Source: Chrysochromulina tobinii
Lineage: Eukaryota > Haptophyta > Prymnesiales > Chrysochromulinaceae
Assembly (NCBI GenBank): GCA_001275005.1
Contig: JWZX01000817.1
Location: forward strand, 1 to 15,210
DNA length: 15,210 bases
Direction of reading: 5' to 3'
A model generated the notes under the pieces. It ran no database searches and was not told where the DNA came from. It saw only the letters and a list, made by a program, of their open reading frames with translations. Each line of letters opens with the position of its first letter. Position 1 is the stretch's first letter. Positions 5,635-12,980 of the stretch are shown piece by piece. The translations under genes and the position numbers were made by a program.

Positions 5635-7527
5635 TCAACGTGGTGACCCGAACGCGATGGGCGCATACTTACAGGTACGCTGTACATGTCTACATGTACA
5701 TGTACGACACGCACATGCACATACTAGCATCATTAGAACCGACAATCCCATGATGTACGGCACGAGCATGCCGCGCGTGGGCGTGGGCGCTGCCATCGAA
5801 GCTTCGACCTCGCCCGCTCTCCACGGATGCGCACGGCACCACGGACCGATGAGATCGTCCTCGCACAGCTGCATCACGCCGAGTGCGCTCCACATCCTCC
5901 TCGTATCTTCCAATTCGGAGGCTGCGCGGCAGATCCCACAGAGGCCCATGGGGCTCAGCTGCTGTGCCGTGCCGTGCTTGTGGTGACGAGGAATGATCAC
6001 TCCCTCGCTCACATCGCGCCAGGACCGCAGGTCGGATGAGTGCAGGGCGCCGAAACCAGAGTCTCCCATGTAGATACAACGCCGCCCCCCCGTCTGACCA
6101 AACTGCTGCTGCTCGGAAGTGAGCTCCGCCTCCTTGCCGTCGACGAGTCGCAGGCCAGACCGAGGCTCACATGCACCGCTCGCGTTCACGCCGTATGCCA
6201 TCCCTCCGCGCTCGCGTGCAGCGACCCCAGCGCCATCCCATAGCAGCACGCAGTCCGACCGATATCCATCGTAGAGTAGCAGCCAGCCGGGCTGCAGACC
6301 AGCCACTGGTGGTAGCCCAGCCGCCGGCGCTGGCGCGCGCGACCTTGTGTCGCCGGCCGCAGATCGGAGCGGGATGAGGGTCGGCCCTTCGGCGCATGGG
6401 CGCGAGATCGCATCTCGCCATACGGGAGCTTGCGCGAGCTCGACCTTCTCGTACGGACCAAGCACCGAGGGCGCGCGCATCAGCCGGAGCGCCAAGGTGC
6501 ATGACGCGTTCCCGAGACTGGCTTGCGATGACACGCTGCTGCCCCCCTGATGGCCAGCTTGCCACAGGCAGCGCTGGCCGGGCGCGCCGTTGTGCTCCGA
6601 CTTGTAGATCGCAAACGTCGCAAGGCCGCCGCCGCTGCCCCAGCCGCCGCCCTTGCGGCTGTTGCTGTCCAACTGAGCCCTCCTCGGTGCCAGCGCGGCG
6701 CTCGGCGTCTCCGCCATCTCGGCATACATCTCGGCAGGCGCCCGGAAGAGGATCGTGTCAATCGCCGACTCGGACGGATCGAAGAGCCGCTGCGGCGGAC
6801 TCCAAGTCTCAAAATCGGCTGTGCTCATGTATATGGGCTCATGACGGGTCGCTCCGGCACTCGGCCCAAAGTCCCAGGGGCAGCTGACGAGGCTGCCCGA
6901 CGGGGCGAGCGTCGCTGAGAAGACGACGATTGCAATTGCCTCCTGTAGCTCGACGCTGCTCCGGCGGTCCGCATCGTCGAGCATGTACAGTTCAGGAGCC
7001 CACACGTTGCACATCTCCAGCGAGTCTACAACGACTGGCCGCGCGCCCTCCCAGTGCAGGAGGTCGCGCGAGCGCGCATAACCGAAGCGCGCTGGCAGGT
7101 CGCGCCGTCGTTTCCGGCTATCGCAGTGGAAGGCCAAAGTGGCGAGGCCAGTGCACAGCTCCGTCGTAAAGACAAGGTGAAAGAAGCCTTCGTGCCATGC
7201 GAACGAGGGATCGCGGAAGACAGTTGGAGGGCCGCCTGCGTTCGCCCACGCGATTCCGGTCGCGTCGCGCCCAGGCAGGAACACGAGGGGGTCATGTGCA
7301 GGTAAGCGCCACCGACGCCCATCCCACGACCCGTCCACGTCTGACGCGAGGAGGTGCATGCCCTCGCCGAGAGTTCGACCATCAGAGAAGGTCACCAACA
7401 CAGTTGGAAGCTGCACGTGATGCCAAACGTCTTTTGCACTATGCAATCCGACGACGTTGATGACGACGTTGATGACGACAGCGAGCACCAAGGCCAAAAT
7501 CAGTAGCAGCACCAACCTGGAAAGCAT
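5635..7527 (-). CDS. membrane-anchored GH43-like beta-propeller glycosidase
   Basis: A 630-aa protein. Residues 3-27 form an N-terminal signal anchor, then a domain with the features of five-bladed beta-propeller glycosidases of the GH43/GH32 type. Candidate catalytic residues are D106 (FRDPSFAW, general base), D257 (AIDTILF, pKa modulator) and E380 (CAEGPTLI, general acid). WAPE at 176-179 and H518 (KHGTAQ) match further conserved family positions. Blade-like motifs YARSRDLLHWEG, YMSTADFETW and LHSSDLRSW recur. N340 and N448 lie in N-x-S sequons. This suggests a Golgi, ER or surface enzyme acting on arabinan, xylan or a related glycan; the substrate is not predictable. A second hydrophobic segment lies at about 588-607, but the last 45 residues are encoded by TGTA/TGCA-rich simple sequence and contain a GTAAGT donor (5672-5667), so the true C-terminus is uncertain. 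The ATG at 7527 is the natural start. Confidence 0.72.
   Translation of the reverse strand: MLSRLVLLLILALVLAVVINVVINVVGLHSAKDVWHHVQLPTVLVTFSDGRTLGEGMHLLASDVDGSWDGRRWRLPAHDPLVFLPGRDATGIAWANAGGPPTVFRDPSFAWHEGFFHLVFTTELCTGLATLAFHCDSRKRRRDLPARFGYARSRDLLHWEGARPVVVDSLEMCNVWAPELYMLDDADRRSSVELQEAIAIVVFSATLAPSGSLVSCPWDFGPSAGATRHEPIYMSTADFETWSPPQRLFDPSESAIDTILFRAPAEMYAEMAETPSAALAPRRAQLDSNSRKGGGWGSGGGLATFAIYKSEHNGAPGQRCLWQAGHQGGSSVSSQASLGNASCTLALRLMRAPSVLGPYEKVELAQAPVWRDAISRPCAEGPTLIPLRSAAGDTRSRAPAPAAGLPPVAGLQPGWLLLYDGYRSDCVLLWDGAGVAARERGGMAYGVNASGACEPRSGLRLVDGKEAELTSEQQQFGQTGGRRCIYMGDSGFGALHSSDLRSWRDVSEGVIIPRHHKHGTAQQLSPMGLCGICRAASELEDTRRMWSALGVMQLCEDDLIGPWCRAHPWRAGEVEASMAAPTPTRGMLVPYIMGLSVLMMLVCACACRTCTCRHVQRTCKYAPIAFGSPR
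7450..7479. repeat. 12-bp tandem repeat in the signal-anchor codons
   Basis: Two and a half copies of ACGACGTTGATG on the plus strand. They encode the repeated V-I-N-V of the GH43-like protein's membrane anchor (residues about 17-26). Anchor length could vary by slippage in four-residue steps. Confidence 0.7.
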
Positions 7528-7770
7528 TGATCACATGCTCTTCACAGCCCGTTGTTATTAGAATTGGGCGATTCGACCCTTCATTAGAATTGGGCGATTC
7601 GACCCCTTCACACAGAGAACCACGTGCTGTACCTTGATTTGGGCTTTTCTGGTCTCGATGAAGGATTTATATGTACCGGGATTCACCGTTTGGCGTTGCG
7701 GTCGCAACATGAAAATTTCTGTCTCTGAGCATCCTCCTCATCCACATCTTCGCCTGCCTCGAGCGAGCAA
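7528..7770. promoter_or_regulatory. promoter/leader of the GH43-like gene and 3' end of TOP3
   Basis: A 243-bp gap between two minus-strand genes. It must hold the 3' UTR of topoisomerase III and the promoter and leader of the GH43-like gene. Its main feature is the 26-bp direct repeat at 7557-7608, 30-80 bp before the GH43-like ATG. No clear TATA box or poly(A) signal. Confidence 0.45.
7557..7608. repeat. two tandem 26-bp copies before the GH43-like start
   Basis: Copies at 7557-7582 and 7583-7608, each starting ATTAGAATTGGGCGATTCGA and continuing CCC, with one base difference over 26. Their place just upstream of the start codon suggests paired protein-binding sites or a leader duplication. 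Both are inference. Confidence 0.8.
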
Positions 7771-10700
7771 TCAGCCTGGGGCCTTTGGACATGAGCGCTT
7801 CGTGTGTCCAACCGTGTGGCAGATAGAGCATGTGGGCGCTGCGCGCTTCTTCGTCGCCTGATCATCACTTCCGGCAACTGCAGCTCCACCCTTGCCCCCG
7901 CCTCCGCGGCCGCCACCGCCATGACCACTGCTGCCGCCGCCGCCACCACCAGCGTAGCCACTGCCACTGCCGCCACAACCGCCGCCGCCCTTGCCTGCGC
8001 CGGGATTCGGGCAATTATTCGCCCAATGGCCCGGCAAACCGCACTTGTAGCAAGTACCGCCACCGCCGCCGCCGCCGCCGCTGAAGCCCGTCTGCCCTTT
8101 GGCGCCAATTGACGCGCCACTGCGGCCCAGATCGCCGCGTCCGCGCCCGCCACGCCCACGGCCGACGACACCCGTTAGCTGCCCAAAGGCCTGCAATGCG
8201 GCGTCCTCATCCTCCGTGCCGTCGTACCCGTCGTCCTCCTCGTACGCGAGAAGGCGCGGCCCGGCGCGGCTCGCATGGGCAGCTGTGGCAGTGGGCTGCG
8301 GCGCCGCCGCGGGCGAGCACAGCAGGTTGGCATCTCGCCGCCGCTCGGCGCAGTCCTCGTTGCTCCCGCGGATCACCTCAACGAGGTCGCGATCACAGCC
8401 AGAGAGGCAGCATGCGTCGTATGAGCGCATGCGAAGGTGAATATCCAGCGTCGATGTCTTGAAGACGCAGCGCAGCTTGACGCCGCCGCACTGGGCGCAT
8501 ACCTCGTCGAGCTTGGACACATCCGCACCGCCGGGCAACCACACCGTGAAGCTGCACCCGCCGCCGCCGCCACCGCCGCCGCCACCGCCGCCCCCACCTC
8601 CGCCGCCCCCGCCGCCCCCACTCTTTCCATTCGAGCAAGAGAAGAATTGTCCGCCGGCGCCACCCTTTTTGGTCTTGATCACGACTGAGCCATCGGCGCA
8701 CAGCGGGCACGGGCGCAGCCGCACCGCCGTCGCGCCCGCAAGCGGGCACTGCGCTGCGCACTGGAAGCAGCGTAGATCCGAGAGGGACGTGGCTGGCGCG
8801 GGAGCGCTCGCGTCGACACCGAGAGCGACGGCAGGTGGCTTGCCGAAGCAGTGCGGGCAGATCGTGTGGCTGTTGCCCGTGGCCGAGTTCGTGACGTTGA
8901 GAACCTGGAAGCGGCAGAGCGGGCAGCGGTGGGGATGGGACGAGAGGTCTCCGCTCGCCGGTAGGGAGTGGTCGGCGGCGCAGCGCGGGCAGCGCAGCAC
9001 GCGCTGCCCACCCCGCGGGCCGCCGACGCCGCCGCCGCCAAAGCCAAAGGCGCCGCCGCCGCCGCCACCGCCGCCGCCGCCGCCTGGCTGTGGCTGTGGC
9101 GGCGGCTGGGCGCGCAGCTCCATGGGTGTGCCGCACGCGCCGCATGCAGGCTGCGAGCCGTCGGCGAGCGCGGAACGCGGCCAGTTGGTCGTGTCGGTCG
9201 GCGCAAATGCGGCCGCTGCCGCCGCGACGAGCACCTGCACCGAGCGGCTCGCCTTTGCGAAGAGCGGCTTCATGAGCGCCACGATCTCGCCCACAGCGGC
9301 CGCGCGTGTGCGCTCGCCACTCGCGACGCGGTTGATGGCGCGCTCCATCTCGGCACGCAGCTCGGGCTTTCCCAGATCGAAGCCCACATCGACGTAACCT
9401 TTCAGCAGCATGCGTCCCACGGTGGTCGGATGGAAATGCTGGCCGCGCTTCTCGACGTATGAGCGCTTGACGACGGTCTTGATATGCTCGGCGATGGTCG
9501 CATCTGTGCCGATCGAGTGCGTCTCCATAAGGTGGATCAGGTCCGATTCGCTCAGGTAGCTCGGTGGCGTCGTCATGCCCTCTGCCATCTCGAGCCGCGT
9601 GGGCACGAAGTGTTCCCCCACATGAAACGTCGGTATCTTCTTGGCCGTCCAACGGTCGTACTGGTACACGTCGAGGTAGTTGCGCTCGAGCACCATCAGC
9701 CCGTGCGCCGAGAACTCCTCGCCCGCCAGCTCCGCACGCACGACTGTCTCGTGCCCGAGCGCATCCTTGGAACAGCACGCGAGGAAACGTCTCGCGACGA
9801 GTTCGTATAACCTCGCTTCGTCGCCGCTCAGGTCCGTACCGGACTTGCACGGGTGGATAGGCGGGTGCGCGTTGTCATCCTTGCCGCCGTGGATCGGCCA
9901 CTGGAAGTCGCCGTCGAGCAGCCGCTGCGTGTACGCCGCCCAGCGCTGGTCGGCGAGCTGCGTGCGAATGAGCGTGAGCAGATCGAAGCCCTCCTTAAAC
10001 GAGTCAGTCTCGGTGCGCGGGTACGACAGGTAGCCGCTCTGATAGAGCTTCTCGGCGATGTCCATCGTCTGATCGGAGGCGATGTGCAGCTGCGAAGAGG
10101 CCAGCCGCTGGAACTCGACTGTTGAGAGCGGCAAAGGCCGCCTCTTCGAAGTGGGCTTGGCTGTGACCGAGGTGATGCTCGCGGTGCCTCTCTCGACGCA
10201 CAGCTCGTACAACACGAGCGCGGCGAGCCGGTCGAAGAGGCGCGTGCGCGACCACGAAAAGCGCACGTGCAGCTGCTCGCCGTCGTCCGCGCGCCGCGTG
10301 TGCTCCATCTCAATCTGCCAGAAACTCTCCGACCGAAAGGCGGCGATGCGGTCGGCGCGCTGCGCGACGAACCACATCGTCGGGAACTGGCACGGGCCAT
10401 ACGAGAGCATCTGCTCGAGGCCTTCGAACTTGTTCTGCAGCGCAAGGGTCTGCAGCCGCGTGAATGCAGCGCCGAGCCGCAGGTCGACCTCCTGGCGCGC
10501 GAGCACCGCGTCTGACTGTCGCTGATCGGGTGGCACGAGGTGGGCGAGTGCGTGGTGGATGTCGCGCGGGATGAGCGCTGAGAAGCGCGCGCGCCGCACT
10601 CTCAGATGCGGCTGCACGGCCTGGCACACGCCTATGACCTCGAACCCAATGGCCTCGCCCTCGCGGTCGCAATCGAGCCACAAGATCAGGTCGGTGCACC

Positions 10701-11022
10701 CTCGAACGTGCTTCTCGAGGTTCTTGCGCACGTCCTGCAGGTCCTCACGGGTCGTCTCCGTGATCGGCGCTTCAAAGAGGTCGATCGGGTTGGTAGAGCG
10801 CCAGCTCCGGTACGCTTCGGTGAAGTCCATCTCTAGCAGGTGGCCAACCACTGAGGTCATCTTCATTTTGCATGGAGCGTTGTCGAGTAGTGCTGTGAAC
10901 TCGTGGACCGGGTTGTACCGCGAGACGCCCGGCGTGTTGTGCGCGTTGCCGCCGCCAAGGATGCTAGCGAGCTCGCGCGCGACCGACGGCTTCTCGGCCA
11001 CGTGAAGAGCCGTGCGTACCAT
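7771..11022 (-). CDS. TOP3: DNA topoisomerase III (alpha type, IA family)
   Basis: A 1083-aa type IA topoisomerase that relaxes and decatenates DNA through a 5'-phosphotyrosine bond. In eukaryotes it dissolves recombination intermediates with a RecQ helicase and RMI1. The TOPRIM domain spans about residues 3-150, with E10 (AEKPS) and D117/D119/E121 (LDCDREGE). The catalytic tyrosine is Y334 in SYPRTETD. The core continues to about 590. The C-terminal half carries several Cys4-type zinc modules (C627/C630 with C678/C681; C700/C703 with C722/C725; C772/C775 with C796 and a fourth Cys; C842/C845 with C871/C876). A Gly/Arg-rich stretch follows, then two CX2CX4HX4C zinc knuckles (CYKCGLPGHWANNC and CSICHTVGHTKRSC). 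Poly-glycine tracts at about 647-657 and 802-822 interrupt it. ATG 11022 is chosen because MVRTALHVAEKPS is the family N-terminus; the upstream extension has only a TTG start. It is divergent from Mago nashi. Confidence 0.96.
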   Translation of the reverse strand: MVRTALHVAEKPSVARELASILGGGNAHNTPGVSRYNPVHEFTALLDNAPCKMKMTSVVGHLLEMDFTEAYRSWRSTNPIDLFEAPITETTREDLQDVRKNLEKHVRGCTDLILWLDCDREGEAIGFEVIGVCQAVQPHLRVRRARFSALIPRDIHHALAHLVPPDQRQSDAVLARQEVDLRLGAAFTRLQTLALQNKFEGLEQMLSYGPCQFPTMWFVAQRADRIAAFRSESFWQIEMEHTRRADDGEQLHVRFSWSRTRLFDRLAALVLYELCVERGTASITSVTAKPTSKRRPLPLSTVEFQRLASSQLHIASDQTMDIAEKLYQSGYLSYPRTETDSFKEGFDLLTLIRTQLADQRWAAYTQRLLDGDFQWPIHGGKDDNAHPPIHPCKSGTDLSGDEARLYELVARRFLACCSKDALGHETVVRAELAGEEFSAHGLMVLERNYLDVYQYDRWTAKKIPTFHVGEHFVPTRLEMAEGMTTPPSYLSESDLIHLMETHSIGTDATIAEHIKTVVKRSYVEKRGQHFHPTTVGRMLLKGYVDVGFDLGKPELRAEMERAINRVASGERTRAAAVGEIVALMKPLFAKASRSVQVLVAAAAAAFAPTDTTNWPRSALADGSQPACGACGTPMELRAQPPPQPQPGGGGGGGGGGGAFGFGGGGVGGPRGGQRVLRCPRCAADHSLPASGDLSSHPHRCPLCRFQVLNVTNSATGNSHTICPHCFGKPPAVALGVDASAPAPATSLSDLRCFQCAAQCPLAGATAVRLRPCPLCADGSVVIKTKKGGAGGQFFSCSNGKSGGGGGGGGGGGGGGGGGGGGGCSFTVWLPGGADVSKLDEVCAQCGGVKLRCVFKTSTLDIHLRMRSYDACCLSGCDRDLVEVIRGSNEDCAERRRDANLLCSPAAAPQPTATAAHASRAGPRLLAYEEDDGYDGTEDEDAALQAFGQLTGVVGRGRGGRGRGDLGRSGASIGAKGQTGFSGGGGGGGGTCYKCGLPGHWANNCPNPGAGKGGGGCGGSGSGYAGGGGGGSSGHGGGGRGGGGKGGAAVAGSDDQATKKRAAPTCSICHTVGHTKRSCPKAPG
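8557..8619. repeat. GCC/GGC trinucleotide tract encoding 21 glycines
   Basis: An imperfect GCC run (with ACC, CCC and TCC variants) that reads as 21 consecutive Gly codons in topoisomerase III. It lies between the third and fourth cysteines of a C4 zinc finger (CSNGKS ... CSFTVW). Similar, shorter Gly tracts lie at about 8060-8090 and 9055-9090. Mixed codons suggest some age or selection at the protein level rather than a recent pure expansion. Confidence 0.9.
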
Positions 11023-11224
11023 AGCGACGCCTAGCCACGGTCGCGAGCACCTTGCCGCCCGACGGTCCGGAGCGCGCGAGGAAAGCCGAAAGCGCTCACG
11101 ATAACGTGCGAAGTTTCCAGGTGTTTGCAGCTTTCGAATCTTCAATCGTGCTTTTTCTGTTTTCCATCTGTCTGTGAAGTTTGTGCGTGTTGGTGTGTTG
11201 TGAATGAAGTTTGTGCGGTGGAAT
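11023..11224. promoter_or_regulatory. divergent promoter region, TOP3 / Mago nashi
   Basis: Only 202 bp separate the two start codons. On the Mago side there is a pyrimidine-rich tract (about 11149-11172) ending in GAAG and a 13-bp direct repeat TGAAGTTTGTGCG at 11175-11187 and 11205-11217 (period 30). The second copy abuts the Mago ATG, and an in-frame ATG at 11204 lies at its edge. No TATA box is evident. Confidence 0.5.
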
Positions 11225-11704
11225 ATGGCTTCCGCGGCTGCCGACGATGAGTTTTACCTACGCTACTACGTGGGCCACAAGGGCAAGTTCGGCCACGAGT
11301 TCCTCGAGTTCGAGTTCCGGCCCGATGGCCGGCTGCGGTACGCCAACAACTCGCAGTATAAAGGGGGCAGCAACAAGAGCGATTCGACCAATTCGATGAT
11401 CCGCAAAGAGGTCTACGTGGGTGAGGTCGTGCTCAGCGAGGTGAAGCGCATCGTCAAGGAGAGCGAGATCGTGCGCGAGGACGACAGTCACTGGCCGGAG
11501 CCTGACCGAGATGGGCGGCAAGAGTTCGAGGTGGTCCTCGGCGACACGCACATATCATTCGCCACCGCCAAAATTGGCTCGCTGCTCGACGTGCAGGAGA
11601 GCAAAGACCCAGAGGGCCTGCGCATCTTCTACTACCTCGTACAGGATCTCAAATGCCTGGCCTTTTCGCTGATGGGCTTGCATTTCCGCATCAAACCCAT
11701 CTAG
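11225..11704 (+). CDS. MAGO: Mago nashi, exon junction complex core protein
   Basis: A 159-aa Mago nashi homologue. Mago pairs with Y14 and locks eIF4A3 on spliced mRNA in the exon junction complex, acting in mRNA localisation, splicing and decay. The sequence is colinear with the highly conserved family: [20 protein letters not shown] near the N-terminus, the [14 protein letters not shown] and [15 protein letters not shown] strands, and the invariant end [18 protein letters not shown] ... GLHFRIKPI. It is longer than the usual 146 aa by five N-terminal residues and by eight residues in the loop after YANNSQYK (about residues 47-57, [11 protein letters not shown]). The start at 11225 is preferred over the in-frame ATG at 11204, because the upstream seven codons overlap a leader direct repeat and have no family counterpart. 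The gene is intronless here. Confidence 0.97.
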   Translation: MASAAADDEFYLRYYVGHKGKFGHEFLEFEFRPDGRLRYANNSQYKGGSNKSDSTNSMIRKEVYVGEVVLSEVKRIVKESEIVREDDSHWPEPDRDGRQEFEVVLGDTHISFATAKIGSLLDVQESKDPEGLRIFYYLVQDLKCLAFSLMGLHFRIKPI

Positions 11705-12083
11705 CAGGCAGTGCACGTTCTCTTAGGGTCATATGCGATATGTTGGTTGTCTACGAGCCGGTCTGTGGCACTGTGTCTGAGCCAGTGACACACCGGACCC
11801 AGAGAGAGATAGAGTGTAGAAAACATTGACCAGTCGGTCGGCCCGAAAAAACCATGTTTAAAGCACCTGAAAGAGAGTAGCGGTTGGTCAAGCCACGTTA
11901 AACGGCCATACGTACGGTACTCGTACCGGAGCACCGGCTATGTCGCACCGCGCGATTGATAGCCGCCGGACGCCGCATTCGGTAAAACGCACTGCGTCGT
12001 ACGGCGGTAAACGGTCGTCAGTGTCGAGTCAGGCCCTTCTAGAAGCGCGCGCGCGCGCGCCGCGGTCGGCGGACCACGACTTT
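11705..12083. other. convergent intergenic region, Mago / Nudix
   Basis: About 380 bp holding both 3' UTRs. No supported gene. It contains CGTACGGTACTCGTACCGG-like sequence near 11917 and an alternating (GC)8 run at 12045-12060. No obvious AATAAA. Confidence 0.55.
12045..12064. repeat. alternating GC/CG dinucleotide run
   Basis: (GC)8 followed by CGCG, about 20 bases of alternating purine-pyrimidine that could adopt Z-DNA. It lies 20 bp past the Nudix stop codon. Confidence 0.85.
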
Positions 12084-12791
12084 TCACAACATGGTGGTGA
12101 CCGCGCACTCATATTGCAGCGAAGGGGCCACCACGCGGTAGTCGCTCTCGCCTTCGGGCGCGTCGGCAGTAAGCGCGACGAGCTCGATGGCAAGCTTGGC
12201 GACCTCTACGTAGTTGTCGGGCGCGGCAACCACTGCCGCCTTTAGCTCGCTGAATTTGCGCGCCGCGAGCAGCGAGCGCACAGCAAACTTGAGTGCGGGG
12301 TGGAAATTGCCCATTACGATCGACTGCGGCTCGACCCACTGAGAGGCCTCGTACTCTTTCTCGTCGAGCACGACCTTCTCGAGTTCGGTCTCCTCCAATT
12401 GTAAGCTCAGCACAAACTGGCTGTCCGTCGTGCCGTTCGTCTTCGGGAGTTGCTCGCGCATGCCCCAGGCGAGCGACTGGCAGCAGACAGGCCGCAGGCG
12501 AGATACGCTGATTTCGAGGCCGAGCTCACGCTTGAGGAGGCGCGTGCACGATTCTTTCGGCGTCTCGCCCGGAAACATGCGGCCGCCCACGAACCACCAG
12601 TCCGGCTGGGGCTGCACCTTGCGCTTGCCAAGGAAGATGCGCTCTCCATCAGGTGAGATGAGCAGCATGTCCGAGCACGCCTTGACCAGTGTGTCGAGCG
12701 CCTCCCCGTACTCCTTGTCCGCGAGGAACTTGCGGTGCGACACGAAGCCGCCTGTGTTGTGGTGCGGGATCCCTGTATTGGACAGGATCAT
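12084..12791 (-). CDS. Nudix hydrolase, GDP-mannose hydrolase-like box
   Basis: A 235-aa Nudix protein. The box at residues 70-92 reads G-x5-E-x7-R-L-L-K-R-E-L-G-L, where the standard form is G-x5-E-x7-R-E-U-x-E-E-x-G-U. E76 and E89 are kept, but the first Glu of REUxEE is Leu (L85) and the third-last Glu is Arg (R88). The GGRMFPGET ... ELGL pattern, preceded by WWFV and LGKR, resembles GDP-mannose mannosyl hydrolases (Gmm), which also have a non-standard box. Nucleotide-sugar hydrolysis is therefore the best guess, but the substrate is inferred. Residues 180-235 form a C-terminal extension, probably helical. The ATG at 12791 is chosen because the upstream extension has only a GTG start and crosses a strong-context uORF whose stop overlaps this ATG. 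It is probably cytosolic, as no signal peptide is seen. Confidence 0.83.
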   Translation of the reverse strand: MILSNTGIPHHNTGGFVSHRKFLADKEYGEALDTLVKACSDMLLISPDGERIFLGKRKVQPQPDWWFVGGRMFPGETPKESCTRLLKRELGLEISVSRLRPVCCQSLAWGMREQLPKTNGTTDSQFVLSLQLEETELEKVVLDEKEYEASQWVEPQSIVMGNFHPALKFAVRSLLAARKFSELKAAVVAAPDNYVEVAKLAIELVALTADAPEGESDYRVVAPSLQYECAVTTML

Positions 12792-12868
12792 GACGATGGT
12801 CGTCGGCCGAGCGAGGCGGCCCTCGGCTTCGTGAAAGCGCGACCGTCGCGCGACCCCTTTTCTACCAT
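12788..12868 (-). promoter_or_regulatory. uORF with ideal Kozak context, overlapping the Nudix start
   Basis: ACCATGG at 12868 opens a 26-codon frame whose TGA stop (12790-12788) overlaps the Nudix ATG as ATGA. The frame is +1 relative to the Nudix gene. The context is better than that of the main ATG. If present in the mRNA, ribosomes would mostly translate it first and need to reinitiate or shift back, so it probably dampens or couples Nudix translation. Inference from sequence only. Confidence 0.5.
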
Positions 12869-12876
12869 GGTAGCGT

Positions 12877-12893
12877 CTCGAGCGGCCCAATGC
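12877..12893. repeat. 17-bp direct repeat, copy 1
   Basis: CTCGAGCGGCCCAATGC, identical to 12981-12997. It lies immediately upstream of the Nudix uORF. Confidence 0.9.
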
Positions 12894-12896
12894 TTC

Positions 12897-12917
12897 CGTT
12901 CGTTCGTTCGTTCGTTT
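12897..12917. repeat. CGTT tetranucleotide repeat
   Basis: About five CGTT/TTCG units between the two 17-bp direct repeats, in the upstream region of the Nudix gene. Confidence 0.85.
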
Positions 12918-12980
12918 CAGGGCCCTCTCGGCCAGACACACACCCACAAGCCCCGAAAAGGCGTGCGTGGGAGGCGCTCA

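Noticed and set aside
7557-7608. Possible tRNA T-arm (GGGTCGAATCGCCC on the minus strand)
   Set aside because: No matching acceptor, D-arm or anticodon arm surrounds it, and the sequence is part of a simple tandem duplication.
8459-9397. 312-aa proline-rich ORF on the plus strand
   Set aside because: It is the antisense shadow of the topoisomerase III glycine tracts (GCC read as Pro/Ala).
11023-11145. 41-residue N-terminal extension of topoisomerase III
   Set aside because: It starts with TTG, has no family counterpart, and would consume most of the divergent promoter; the ATG at 11022 fits the family.
12792-12947. 52-residue N-terminal extension of the Nudix protein
   Set aside because: It starts with GTG, is Arg-rich low-quality sequence, and crosses the CGTT repeat, a 17-bp repeat and the uORF.
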